Assembly: GCA_963978545.1 (NCBI GenBank) | Contig: OZ021722.1 | Coordinates: 4,406,001-4,470,000, forward strand | Direction: 5' to 3' | DNA length: 64,000 nucleotides | Source of the DNA: Linyphia triangularis | Lineage: Eukaryota > Arthropoda > Arachnida > Araneae > Linyphiidae | Part shown: positions 12,340-24,944 of the stretch, piece after piece | Numbering within the stretch: position 1 is the stretch's first letter | Layout: each line of letters opens with the position of its first letter | Notes under the pieces: model-generated | The model's database searches: none | What the model was told of the DNA's origin: nothing | Seen by the model: the letters and a program-made list of their open reading frames with translations, nothing else | Made by a program: the position numbers and the translations under genes

Positions 12340-15212
12340 GCATGTTGTGTGAATTTATTTCAAAGTTCAATTTACCAAGTAAAGATTATGGATTTAGTAA
12401 AAGGATATCTGAAAACAGACAAAAAATATATATATGACCTTTAACGTAAAAATTACGATGCAAAAATTTTAAAATATATGTAGTTTAAGTTTAGTTTTTG
12501 GAGCCATAGCATTTGCAATTTAAAGCCCTGCATTCCATTCTTAAGTTTGTTCAAATTGCTTTAAATTTTAACTGAGCCAAGTCAAAAATCCAACAACACT
12601 TAAGAAGAAGTCCTAGTAAGGATCATTTGCTATACTCCCTTTGTTACAATCCCCAATATGTTAGGTCCAGTGCATTTAGAAATTACTTTCCACAAAACCT
12701 GGACATTTGGCGAGTAGGAACGAAAAAGATCACTTAATAAAATGCCATAAATTTTTCTCATTTAATGTCTATCGATTATGAATGAAAATTAAAATAGAAA
12801 AAGACGACATCAGGAACTACTATTATACAAAATTTCACAGTCTTGCCTACAAACCTACTCAAAAAGTTCACACAAATATCAAACAAACAACCTACCTTAA
12901 TTCTTTTTTCCAACAACCTTTTTCGTCCTCGTAACCACAAATCTCTTCTCTGAAAATTCTGCTTCGTTGATGGTCATCCCGCCCTCTGCTAGTGCTTAAG
13001 GATTGAAAGATGGCCAACAAACCATCACTATCTTCTCTCTTCTGATCTCATCATTAGAAATATTGCTTTGTTTTCCTTGTCACAGATTCTAACAATCCAA
13101 TCTTCAATAATCCCTTGGATAGTTCTTGGGGGATTGTTTGTCCCCATAGTCATCTTTGAGACTTCTCTAATCCATATCAATCCCTACGATTATGGGATTT
13201 TCGAGTCTGATTTGCAATGAAAGTCTTTTTATTATTTTCTTAAGGTTTTATTCATTGTATGATTTTAACACAGGGTTCTAACTGAAAGCATAGATTAAAA
13301 ATCAACGACTTTTCAGGACCTAAATAATATTTTTTAAAGACTTTCAAAAATTTGTTTTCATGGATGAGGTCTTTATTGTGTAACTTACAGCTGCTTTGCC
13401 CAGAGTGTGAATATCAAATTCTTTCATGCACAACTTGCATTTTGCCTAATGAACAAAATGAATCGTTTTCAGATTTCGTCTTTTTTTCCCAACAAAACAG
13501 CTAAAGACAAACTTAATACGTTTTCATGGATATAATTTGGTCCATGAACACAACAGGAATTACTTCTCTGAAGATTCCTCAAGATAGCCTTCCAGTGGAT
13601 AGTATGATTTACCTGCAATAAAAGTTATCATCATTAATAATTGACTTTATATTGGATTTAATTTGTTTTTAGATTTTACGCTTTATTGAAAAATAAATTC
13701 GATATACTTAACACATTTAATTATACCCTACAATTTAAGACAGGGGGTGCAGTGAGTTTTCTAAAACCTAAGAATTTTAGGGATAATTCAAAAAAAATTT
13801 AGGGATATTTCTTTTAAAGCTGACATAGCTTCCTAACGAAGACATTCTTTCCAAAGCTTATTTCAATACAGGCAAAAAACTGTCAATTTTCAAAAAATTA
13901 AATATTTAACAATTAAAATCTTGGGGGAAAAAAATTTCCTCTGGAGCATTATTTTAGCATTTTCGCTGATTTTGTAAGAAAATCAAGGAATTTTCGAGGG
14001 TTTGTAAAAAAAAAAAATTTAAATCACCCAGTTTCAACGACTTCCACATTTCTGCCCACAAATGGCGAATTTACTTACTCTGTTAATCAACCTTCTTTTA
14101 AATTTAAGCAAAAAGTATCCTGCAACAAATTTTTCAAAACAAATGCAAGGAGAGGACAAGAAACAATCTGCTTTGATTAAAAATTGTCCTTAAGTGAATC
14201 ATCTATTTATTACTATATAACCTAATATAATGTATATATATATGTATTAAAATTTATTGATAGCATTTGCAAGTTTTTGCTCTTGATAAACTTTTTTAAT
14301 AACTTTTCAACTTAAGAAGGAAGGAAGTTAACTTCTACCCTCAAATTTTCAAAATGTCCCGTTTTCCATATTTTTCATGTTGTATGGATAATATTTATAG
14401 ATTTAAAAAAGCTTATTCAGAAACAAAACGCTTAATACATACATTAAAGTTCAGACAATCTAGTTCAATGACTTTCGTATGAAAAACAATACTCACAAAG
14501 AAACTGTTGAGATCCTGACCCCTGCTTGGCTTTACTGTGTGAAGAAGCAAAGTTCATCTTGCCAGTTTTTTTTTTTTTTTTTTTTTTTTTCAGGCTGCCT
14601 ACGACCTTTAGAGTAGAATGACAAATACCACCTATAAAAATACCATGAATTTTATAAATAGAAAGCACACATAATATGATAATCATAGGCAGCGAGTTTT
14701 TACTAAAAAAAATTAGGTAGGAATTTTAGGGGTGATTCCAAACATTTTAGGGATAATTCTTAAAAAATTTAAAGGTAGTAATTACAAAAAATTTTGAGAA
14801 AATTTCAAAATTTTATGGACAATTTTGAAAATTTAGGGATATTTCTTTTAAAGCTTGTACAGTCATACAGACACAGACATTCTTTTCAAAGTATGTTTTA
14901 ATACTGGCAAAAAACTGCAAATATATAACAAATTAAATAATTAAAATTTTAGAAAATATTTTCTCCTTTGGAGAAGTATCTGGATTTTTTCCGCTGGTTT
15001 TGGAGGTAAATCGGGGAATTTTCAAAGTTTTTAATTTCTTTTTTTAGGAATTATCGAAAAGTTTAAGTACAATTTTAGGGAGAAACAAAAATTTAAGGAA
15101 TATTAGGAATTTTAGAGCGAATGCAACCCATGCAATCCTAGCTACAGGATAGAAAAGAAATAATGACATCCTGTATAAGATACATATCTTATTTCCAAAG
15201 GATCTTCAAAAA
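12340..15212. repeat. 3.08-kb tandem repeat, unit 5 with 210-bp deletion
   Basis: The left part is type A and shares variants with both unit 1 (cacaaaacc) and unit 2 (aatccctt). Around 14232 the sequence jumps from aatgtatata to tatatgtatta and loses about 210 bp present in other units. A tatata microhomology at the junction explains the deletion. The right half is more diverged (for example ggaggtaaatc near 15003). Confidence 0.93.
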
Positions 15213-17156
15213 GCATGTTGTGTGATTTAATTTCAAAGTTCAATTTACCAAGTAAAGATTATGGATTTAGAAAAAGGATAACTGAAAACGGACAAATATA
15301 TATATATATGACCTTTTACGTAAAAATTACGATACAAAAATGTTAAAATATATGTAATTTAAGTTTAGTTCTTTGGAGCCATAGCATTTGCAATTCAAAG
15401 CCCTGCATTCCATTCTTAAGTTTGTTCAAATTGCTCTAAATTTTAATTGAGCCAAGTCAAAAATCCAACAACACTTAAGAAGAAGTCCTAGTAAGGATCA
15501 TTTGCTATACTCCCTTTGTTACAATCCCCAATATGTTAGGCACAGTCATTTAGAAACTACCTGCCATAAAACCTGGACATTTGGCGAGTAGGAACGAAAA
15601 AGATCACTTAATAAAATGCCATAAATTTTTCTCATTTAATGTCTATCTATTATGAATGAAAATTAAAATCGAAAAAGACGACATCAAGAACTACTATTAT
15701 ACAAAATTTCACAGTCTTGCCTACAAACCTACTCAAAAAGTTCACACAAATATCAAACAAACAACCTACCTTAATTCTTTTTTCCAACAACCTTTTTCGT
15801 CCTCGTAACCACAAATCTCTTCTCTGAATCTTCTGCTTTGTTGATGGTCATCCCGCCCTCTGCTAGTGCTTGAGGATTGAAAGATGGCCGACAAATCATC
15901 ACTATCTTCTCTCTTCTGATCTCATCATTAGAAATATCGCTTTGTTTTCCCTGTCACAGATTCTAACAATCCAATCTTCAATAATTCCTTGGATAGTTCT
16001 TGGGGGATTGTTTGTCCCCATAGTCAACTTTGAGACTTCTCTAATCCATATCAATCCCTACGATTATGGGATTTTCGAGTCTGATTTGCAATGAAAGTCT
16101 TTTTATTATTTTCTTAAGGTTTTATTCATTGTATGATTTTAACACAGGGTTCTAACTGAAAGCATAGATTAAAAATCAACGACTTTTCAGGACCAAAATA
16201 ATATTTTTTAAAGACTTTCAAAAATTTGTTTTCATGGATGAGGTCTTTATTGTGTAACTTACAGCTGCTTTGCCCAGAGTGTGAATATCAAATTCTTTCA
16301 TGCACAACTTGCATTTTTCCTAATGAACAAAATTAATCGTTTTCAGATTTTGTCTTTTTTTTAAAACAAAACAGCTAAAGACAAACTTAATACGTTTTCA
16401 TGGATATAATTTGGTCCATGAACACAACAGGAATTACTTCTCTGAAGATTCCTCAAGATAGCCTTCCAGTGGATAGTATGATTTACCTGCAATAAAAGTT
16501 ATCATCATTAATAATTGACTTTATATTGGATTTAATTTGTTTTTAGATTTTATGCTTTATTGAAAAATAAATTCGATATACTTAACACATTTAATTATAC
16601 CCTACAATTTAAGACAGGGGGTGCAGTGAGTTTTCTAAAACCTAAGAATTTTAGGGATAATTCAAAAAAAATTTAGGGATATTTCTTTTAAAGCTGACAT
16701 AGCTTCCTAACGAAGACATTCTTTCCAAAGCTTATTTCAATACAGGCAAAAAACTGTCAATTTTCAAAAAATTAAATATTTAACAATTAAAATCTTGTTG
16801 GGAAAAAAATTTCCTCTGGAGCATTATTTTAGCATTTTCGCTGATTTTGTAAGAAAATCAAGGAATTTTCGAGGGTTTGTAAAAAAAAAAATTTAAATCA
16901 CCCAGTTTCAACGACTTCCACATTTCTGCCCACAAATGGCGATTTTACTTACTCTGTTAATCAACCTTCTTTTAAATTTGAGCAAAAAGTATCCTGCAAC
17001 AAATTTTTCAAAACAAATGCAAGGAGAGGACAAGAAACAATCTGCTTTGATTAAAAATTGTCTTTAAGTGAATCATCTAATTATTACTATATAACCTAAT
17101 ATAATGTATATAAATCATACTTAAAAGGGTGAAAAAAACAAGAAATTTAAGACTTC

Positions 17157-18513
17157 TTATAATTATTTTAACACATTTGACAATTAAAAAAACAATGCAT
17201 GAATGTAAAATATCTAAATAATGAAATCAATAATCTAGAGAACAATGAAGAAAGGATTAGGGTGAATAAAAAGATATTGACATATTACAGGAATTATAAA
17301 TTATTTTATTACTCTTTGGATAAACTATGCACTGTTGTTAATTATTGTAAAAGCAAAAAATTTTAAAAATACCAACGAGAATATTTTATGTCTGCAATGG
17401 AAATGGAAAAAATATACATAGCTAATTTTAAATGTCTTATTTTTTTAAATGCAGGCTTTTGTAATTTTTTATAATGGAATTTTTTTTTAATCTATTTATA
17501 ATAATGGGTCCACTTTAACAAGTTTTTCAAATTTCGGCAATAAAAAATACGACTAGACTAATAAAGCAATATTATTTCTTAAAGTTAATGGTTACAACTT
17601 TTTAAGGTGATAATATTTAGTTAAAGAATTACGTTGGATCTAAAAAGGTTTAGAGGTTTTAGTGGCTATTTCATGTTTAAAAAAAAACACGTTTGATCAA
17701 AAGTGGTTCAATATTTTTTACTTTTAACTTGAAGCTATCTGTTGGGTTTTTGGATTTTCCTTATGATACAATGTAATACCTGAAGATTCCTTTTCGATAT
17801 TTTTGTAAATTAAAGATGGTAGTTGTAATATTTTTGTTAAGCTCCTGAACACCTTAATTCCTTTGGTACCCAGTACATAAATTTGTAAACTAATACTGGG
17901 TGGCCACAAAGTTCAGAAAAAAAAGTTCCATGATAGATGATCCCTTATTTTACCGAAAAAAAAATTCAAATTTCCTCAAATTTCTCACCCTGATAAAATA
18001 GAACATATATATATGCTGAAAATTTTCCAAGTTTTTAAAAAAATTTTTTTGGTTGTAATGAAAAGTTTATATTAATCTGTAAAACAAAATTTCTAATAAT
18101 TACCGCCACGATTCTCATGTTGCCAAAATACGTATGAACAGAGAAACGTACCTTCAAAACAATGATAGTAATTTCCCTGATTTTCGTAAAATTTAAAAAA
18201 ATTCCCAAACATTTCTCTGATATTTTCCAGAATCAAAAAACTCCCTGACATTTCCCATGATTTCCAGGTTCTGAGATCACTCTGTAATATTTGTAGTGTC
18301 TATTGTTTGATGATGCCGCCAAAATAGTTTGGATGATGGTAGTTGCTATGGAAACAAGATTCATTAATATGGGGTGATGAATGTAGAAATTTGGTAACTG
18401 ATAAGGTTACAATACGGTAAATACATAGATGAGTTTTGACTTCCTTCAGGAATTCCCCAAGAAAAATAGGGGTATTCTTACTTCTATGGTAACATACTAG
18501 CCAATCTGAAGGG
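17157..18513. repeat. 1357-bp insertion within array unit 6
   Basis: This sequence is absent from all other units. It is AT-rich with no coding frame I can support, and it contains a ~390-bp GTGGCCAC-type element. I see no clear terminal repeats at its edges. It may be either an insertion here or a segment lost from the other units. Confidence 0.8.
17896..18284. mobile_element. GTGGCCAC-type interspersed element, copy 1
   Basis: Begins gggtggccacaaagttc. Typical internal pieces follow: 'ttccctgattttcgtgaaat', 'agaatcaaaaaactccctgac' and 'tttccaggttctg'. The end motif is degraded to gatcactctg. Full copies in this window are about 420 bp and run from agagtggccaca to tgtggccactct, so the ends are inverted copies of each other. 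No coding capacity; a non-autonomous element is the likely nature. Confidence 0.75.
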
Positions 18514-19650
18514 ATCTATTCTCGTGATAAACCAGACAATACAGGGTCCCAGAAGAAATAAATAATCCGAATTTTTCTCCCAAAGTCTCCCGTTTTCTCT
18601 TTAGGTCATCCGTATTTTCACAATAATGTAAACAATTCTAAAAATTAATTTAAGAATTTTTTTTTTTAAATAGTATCCGAAAAATGTATATGTATTAAAA
18701 TTTATTGATAGCATTTGCAAGTTTTTGCTCTTGATAAACTTTTTTAATAACTTTTCAACTTAAGAAGGAAGGAAGTTAACTTCTACCCTCAAATTTTCAA
18801 AATGTCCTGTTTTCCATATTTTTCATGTTGTATGGATAATATTTATAGATTTAAAAAAGCTTATTCAGAAACAAAACGCTTAATACATACATTAAAGTTC
18901 AGACAATCTAGTTCAATGACTTTCGTATGAAAAACAATACTCACAAAGAAACTGTTGAGATCCTGACCCCTGCTTGGCTTTACTGTGTGAAGAAGCAAAG
19001 TTCTTCTTGCCAGTTTATTTTATTTTTTTTTTTTTTTTTTTCAGGCTGCCTACGACCTTTAGAGTAGAATGACAAATACCACCTATAAAAATACCATGAA
19101 TTTTATAAATAGAAAGCACACATAATATGATAATCATAGGCAGCGAGTTTTTACTAAAAAAAATTAGGTAGGAATTTTAGGGATGATTCCAAACATTTTA
19201 AGGATAATTCTTAAAAAATTTAGAGGTAGTAATTCCAAAAAAATGTGAGAAAATTTCAGAATTTTATGGACAATTGTGAAAATTTAGGGATATTTCTTTT
19301 AAGGCTTGCACAGTCATACAGACACAGACATTCTTTTCAAAGTATGTTTTAATACTGGCAAAAAACTGCAAATATATAACAAATTAAATAATTAAAATTT
19401 AAGAAAATATTTTCTCCTTTGGAGAAGTATCTGGATTTTTTCCGCTGGTTTTGGAGGTAAATCGGGGAATTTTTTCTTTTTTTAGGAATTATCGAAAAGT
19501 TTAAGTACAATTTTAGGGAGAAACAAAAATTTATGGAATATTAGGAATTTTAGAACGAATGCTACCCATGCAATCCTAGCTACAGGATAGAAAAGAAATA
19601 ATGACATCCTGTATAAGATACATATCTTATTTCCAAAGGATCTTCAAAAA

Positions 19651-20820
19651 GCATGTTGTGTGATTTAATTTCAAAGTTCAATTTACCAAGTAAATATTAT
19701 GGATTTAGAAAAAGGATAACTGAAAACGGACAAATATATATATATGACCTTTTACGTAAAAATTACGATACAAAAATGTTAAAATATATGTAGTTAAGTT
19801 TAGTTCTTTGGAGCCATAGCATTTGCAATTCAAAGCCCTGCATTCCATTCTTAAGTTTGTTCAAATTGCTCTAAATTTTAAGTGAGCCAAGTCAAAAATC
19901 CAACAACACTTAAGAAGAAGTCCTAGTAAGGATCATTTGCTATACTCCCTTTGTTACAATCCCCAATATGTTAGGTACAGTGCATTTAGAAACTACTTTC
20001 CATAAAACCTGGACATTTGGCGAGTAGGAACGAAAAAGATCACTTAATAAAATGCCATAAATTTTTCTCATTTAATGTCTATCGATTATGAATGAAAATT
20101 AAAATAGAAAAAGACGAAATCAGGAACTACTATTATACAAAATTTCACAGTCTTGCCTACAAACCTACTCAAAAAGTTCACACAAATATCAAACAAACAA
20201 CCTACCTTAATTCTTTTTTGTAACAACCTTTTTCGTCCTCATAACCACAAATCTCTTCTCTGAATCTTCTGTTTAGTTGATGGTCATCCCGCCCTCTGCT
20301 AGTGCTTGAGGATTGAAAGATGGCCGACAAATCATCAGTATCTTCTCTCTTCTGATCTCATCTTCAGAAATATTGCTTTGTTTTTCCTGTAACAGATTCT
20401 AACAATCCAATCTTCAATATTTCCTTGGATAGTTCTTGGGGGATTGTTTGTCCCCATAGTCATCTTTGAGACTTCTCTAATCCATATCAATCCCTACGAT
20501 TATGGGATTTTCGAGTCTGATTTGCAATGAAAGTCTTTTTATTATTTTCTTAAGGTTTTATTCATTGTATGATTTTAACACAGGGTTCTAATTGAAAGCA
20601 TAGATTAAAAATCAACGACTTTTAAGGACCTAAATAATACATTTTAAAGACTTTCAATTTTTTTTTTTTTTTGTGGAGGAGGTCTTTATTTTGTGACTTA
20701 CAGCTGCTTTGCGCACAGCGCGAATATCAAAATCTTTCATGCACAACTTGCATCTTGCCTAATGAACAAAATCAATCGTTTTCAGATTTAGTCTTTTTTT
20801 TTTTTTTGTCTTTTTTTTGT
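19651..20820. repeat. 3.08-kb tandem repeat, truncated unit 7
   Basis: Matches the array unit up to about 20800 (the agattt-gtctttttt region) and then diverges in a T-rich stretch. This is the right end of the array and its most diverged member. It contains the best-preserved zinc-finger remnant (20690-20755, minus). Confidence 0.9.
20690..20755 (-). pseudogene. Zinc-finger remnant, best-preserved copy
   Basis: Minus strand reads RCKLCMKDFDIRAVRKAA then VSH. The two cysteines (x2 apart) and the following histidine are present, unlike units 1-6 where the histidine position is tyrosine. It sits in the truncated last unit. This suggests a BED/U1-like finger from a transposon or host gene that decayed before the array was amplified. 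No adjoining reading frame is intact. Confidence 0.4.
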
Positions 20821-20821
20821 T

Positions 20822-20981
20822 GAGAGCTTTTGCTTTGTGTCTAGCATGGCCTTTCATCCTCACTTCTTTGTTCTTTATATACTCTTCTTCAGACTTCCGT
20901 CGAGAGCTTTTGCTTTGTTTCTAGCATGGCCTTTTATCCTCACTTCTTTGTTCTTTATATACTCTTCTTCAGACTTCCGTC
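20822..20981. repeat. 80-bp tandem duplication at the array edge
   Basis: gagagcttttgctttg... is present twice (20822-20901 and 20902-20981) with only a couple of differences. It creates a plus-strand open frame across both copies (20837-21019), which I regard as a by-product of the duplication. Confidence 0.95.
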
Positions 20982-21067
20982 TTCAAATTCAGGTTGAGCT
21001 AGTGGTCTGCTGCATCTAGAACGGATCTGGTTTTAAAGTGCTTTTTTAAAAAGTTAAATTTTGAACT

Positions 21068-21108
<41 letters not shown>

Positions 21109-21599
21109 AAGCAATTTTTACAAGTTGAAATTTGTTTTCCTCAAAATACACTTTTGTGCTTGTTCTCTATATAATTTGTTTACTTATTATTATTATTTTT
21201 TTTTTTTTAAGTGAATTTTTCTTCCAAACTGTCCTCAAGAAGAAGAGTCCAGTACCCATGCATTGATACTGAACCCACAATTGGAGGCTAGCACTCCAAT
21301 CGCCTCTTGAATTGAGTTTCGAAAGAAAAATTCAAAAATTTAGATAAAATTTTAAACGAAATAAAAGCCTAGATGTTTTTTAAGAGTTTAGAAAAAGTGT
21401 GATGAATGAAAAAGTGTGTGAAAGGATTGATTATTGCTGAAGGCACTGGTAACCAGATCCGACAAGACACTTTTTTTTTTCTTGGACAGACCACAGCTTT
21501 CAATTAATTTTCCACTCCAATCTACAAACAATAAAAATTCATGCATGAGTGATATAGTAAACATACTCTAGTAAGTAATGACGCATGGAACATTTTAGG

Positions 21600-21727
21600 T
21601 CTTATTTCTTCTCGTAAATGGATTAGAATTAAAAAATTATGATACCAGATTCATCAAACAAAAACAAAACTACTAGATTCATCGTAATTTAAAAATTATA
21701 ATCTGTTTACGAGAAGAAAAAAGAGCC
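21600..21727. repeat. Imperfect inverted repeat (foldback)
   Basis: tcttatttcttctcgtaaa near 21602 is mirrored by tttacgagaagaaaaaaga near 21707-21725, and the arms continue inward (attaaaaaattatgat / taatttaaaaattataatc). It is about 128 bp with a short loop. Either a small MITE or a chance foldback in AT-rich DNA. Confidence 0.6.
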
Positions 21728-22628
21728 AAAATATCCTGTGTGAACACCAGAGAAATGCCCTGTACATAAATAAAATCGCCACTTGGGAGCTGCATTTAGT
21801 AAAATCAATGTTTCACATTTATGCAGTTTGTTTTAGGTGAACTTCTACAAATGATAGAAAAGTAGAGGATTAACGACTCAAAGACTATAAATTCAAAATT
21901 AATGCTATTCTGAAGTTTTTTACTGAAGTATTTACTAAATTCCTATATTACATTAAATTTGATCTTAGATTTTACAAATTCTTCAAAAGTAAATTTGTGA
22001 TATTTAATTCGTTTTAGCTTAACATGAATTCTATGGTTTATAATAGTCGACAGTTTATCATCCTTAACAATTGACTTCAAGAAAAAAAACAAGAAAAAAA
22101 CATGTAATAAGCAATTTAAAAACCAGTTTTGATGATGTCTACATTTCTTCCATCATACGGCGATCGTAATAACTCCGTAAATCAACTTTCTTTTAAAATT
22201 GAGCAAATATTCTGTTGACAATGCAAAAAAAATCTGGTTAAAGTTATAAAGTGTGATAAGCAGGATTTAAGACGTTTTTAGGTACAAGTGTTATTTAAAA
22301 AGTAAGTTGTAAATTTTACAGAAAGCTGTTATTCAGATAAGTTTGGTTTATGACTTCTCACAATAAATCAACTGAATCATATTGTTTAAGTAATTTTATT
22401 ATAAATCCTTTTGGCTGAACAAACTCTCTATTTTAGTTATTGTGACGGTTCATAAATTAAACAGAAAGACTTGTATGATTACTTCAAAACATTGCGTGAA
22501 TGAGCAGCGATTGTCTTAACTGTATGTAAATATAAAAGGCATATAAGCCAGCCTCATGTATATGAAAATATGATACATAAGAATATGTCAATGTTTTCTT
22601 ACAATTCCTACTTTTTAAATCCTTTATA

Positions 22629-22870
22629 TTAACTTCGATTTTGTGTGTATGTTTGTCGATGGCGGACAAATCTGCGGAGGCCTAATTAACCCCCTTACCA
22701 TCATCCATCGGTCAGAAACTAGGCAGATAGATTTTATGTCGATGACAATGCATTCTATCAAATTTTGTAGCTGTAACTGTCACTAAAAAGTTGAAAGACT
22801 TCTAATAAACCAACTTGCCATCAAGCAATGGTGATACAATTGTATTTAACTGACCATTGAAGAAACTTTT
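22629..22870. repeat. Interspersed repeat ('gtcgatgacaatgcattct' family), copy 1
   Basis: Shares ttaacttcgat, tgtttgtcgatgg, gacaaatctgcggaggccta, tgtcgatgacaatgcattct and cactaaaa with 53435-53660. The first third also matches 54825-54905. No coding capacity is evident. Confidence 0.75.
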
Positions 22871-24014
22871 TCCTGTTACCAAAATATTTTTAATAAATAA
22901 TAAAAGTGTTTTTATCAGAATGAATAAAAGATATTTGGATGCGAGCGCATAAATTCCCATTCATTTTTAATAAATAAATTTTGAAACGTAGTTTGCCACA
23001 CATTTTGCTAATATAGAAATGTTTATGATATTTAAAATTAGATGCAAACACTAAGCACATGCTGGCAACATAATTGGCGCTCTGTTAATGAATATAAAAA
23101 TTGGGTTTGTATTAAAACCTTTGTTTTCATGGGTATTATTATTTTTCCACACCAAAAGAGTTTCTAAGGACCTACTAAAAACATGTTCAAAGTTCTATTG
23201 TGCCATAACATTGTTAATGAAAGGAGGAAATGCGCTCCGAAAGGTCTCTAAGAGAAAGTGCTTAGAATCTGTGCTTTTAATGGGAAGAAGCAAAAGAAAA
23301 AAGAAGTGAATGATAAAAATTTATGAAAAAAATAATAAATAGGCAGAAAATTGAGATTGTTAATTGTTTTAAGAAAAAATAAACAGTTTCAGGACCTGGT
23401 TTACAAAAAATAAAAAAACATTTCTAAAATATACTAAATATGGATAGAAAAAGTGAGCTTTTACTCATGGGGGGAATTTCTTTTAATCGGTTTTTGGCTA
23501 ATGAAAGAAGAGCATATTCCACGTCTATCATGTTTTCTCAGGTGGTATAGAAAACTACAATGAAACTATTTTACATATAAAAAACTACAATAGTTAAATG
23601 TAAATAAAAAACTACAATCCAGATATACAGCTGCAATGAAACTCATTCAGAAGCAAAACACTTTTAATTTATATATTTATAAAAGTTCAGGAAATTAGTT
23701 CAATGACTTTTTTTAACACAAAAATACTCACTTTTAAAGAAACTGTGGAGATTGTGACAAATCTGTTTGCTTTTATGGTGATATGGAACAAAGCTGCACC
23801 ACTTGCTTCGTCAGTGGGATTTTCTGTTTGTCTACGATGTTTGGAGAAGAATGAAAAATATGTTTTACAATTACCAATATGGCAAAAAATTCCACAATAA
23901 TAAAGAGACAAGTTGACAAAGAACAAAAGTTCAGTGCATATTTTCATATTCAAAATCAATCAGAAATTCTCCAGCAATTTCTAAGAAGTAATACACAATA
24001 AATTTTTAAATGCT

Positions 24015-24257
24015 TTAACCCACTAACGGTCCAGGGAATAGGAAGAATTCTACAGTTGTTTTCCCTGCAATAATTTTTAAATTATATTGCTAATTCAAAC
24101 ATATATTTTTTTATTATTCATTTGTTTTAGGTAGGTTATAAACTTCCAGCCTAATAAATAAAAAAAAAATATTTTATTTTTAAAATTAAAAATGTATTGC
24201 TGGAAAAACTGGGAATCAAAAGAAGCATATATATGTGCATGACCGCCAGTGGGTTAA
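24015..24257. mobile_element. TTAA-flanked MITE (piggyBac-like)
   Basis: The 243-bp element begins TTAACCCACTAACGGTC and ends GACCGCCAGTGGGTTAA. The ends are imperfect inverted repeats of about 17 bp, and TTAA is present at both sides, as expected for a piggyBac target duplication. The interior is AT-rich and non-coding. Superfamily is assigned from the TTAA target only. Confidence 0.75.
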
Positions 24258-24944
24258 AAATAAATTGCGGTGAAAATGTGGTCATGCATGGGAAATAATT
24301 TTTTATAAGGAATCATTTGAACAATACAATTAAATCATATGAACATTTGACAAATTAAGAAAGGTTACAACAACTCCAAATGTTGTTTAATCTAAAAAAA
24401 AAGTTCTTTAATTTGTAAGAAAATTTAATAAAAAACTTCTTGGATGTAACTAAATTCACTAATAGAATTTTTTTTAAATATAGATTGTCAAGTTCCATTT
24501 TTGTTCTACGACTGTTTCAGGAGCTATAGAAACCAAATCTCCTGAATAAATTGAGATTTACTGAAACAAAGTAAATTAACACTGCCAAAATACAACTACA
24601 CAGATTTTAATACAAAAAAGTTATTTATTTAGAATTAAACATTTATTCTGGATTTTGTATGCTAGTATCAATGTCAACTAAATAACAGTTTGAGGGCTCT
24701 GATAATATTTTGCAGTTATTATCCCTTTAGTTCCAGAATGCATCATTTTGTATTCATATACTAGTTACTTATGCAACTACTTGGGAAAGTAATACTTTTC
24801 CAAACGAGGTAAAATGCTTATTTGATGTATGCGTTAGCACATGTTAAATAATTTCCTGAATTTGAAAAAGTATTTTCCTACATGTTGCATACAATATTTT
24901 TTTATAATCATGTGAAAAAAATATTTTTAATACATATATTTATT
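24258..24944. other. AT-rich intergenic, nothing recognised
   Basis: Mostly A/T with short homopolymer runs. No exon-like segment, tandem array or terminal repeat seen. Confidence 0.6.

Larger units (their letters stand above)
15213..19650. repeat. 3.08-kb tandem repeat, unit 6, interrupted by an insertion
   Basis: Type B at its left end, but more diverged than units 3-4. Homology stops after gacttc (17151-17156) and resumes at atctattctcg (18514), leaving a 1357-bp insertion. Without the insertion the unit would be about 3.08 kb. Confidence 0.93.
21101..24014. repeat. Diverged single relative of the array unit
   Basis: Scattered stretches match the array unit in order. Near 22145-22210 it reads tctacatttcttccatcat...ttaaaattgagcaaa. 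Near 23640-23720 it reads actcattcagaagcaaaaca and aatgactttttttaacac. Near 23725-23770 it matches the 2376-2436 exon region, including an agtttcttt-to-GTGAGT donor on the minus strand. Overall similarity is low, so this looks like an old copy or the locus from which the array arose. The open frames at 23687-23959 are not convincing. Confidence 0.6.

Noticed and set aside
1..20820. CRISPR or rDNA-like explanation for the regular repeats
   Set aside because: Unit length (3.08 kb), AT content and lack of rRNA-like sequence rule these out.
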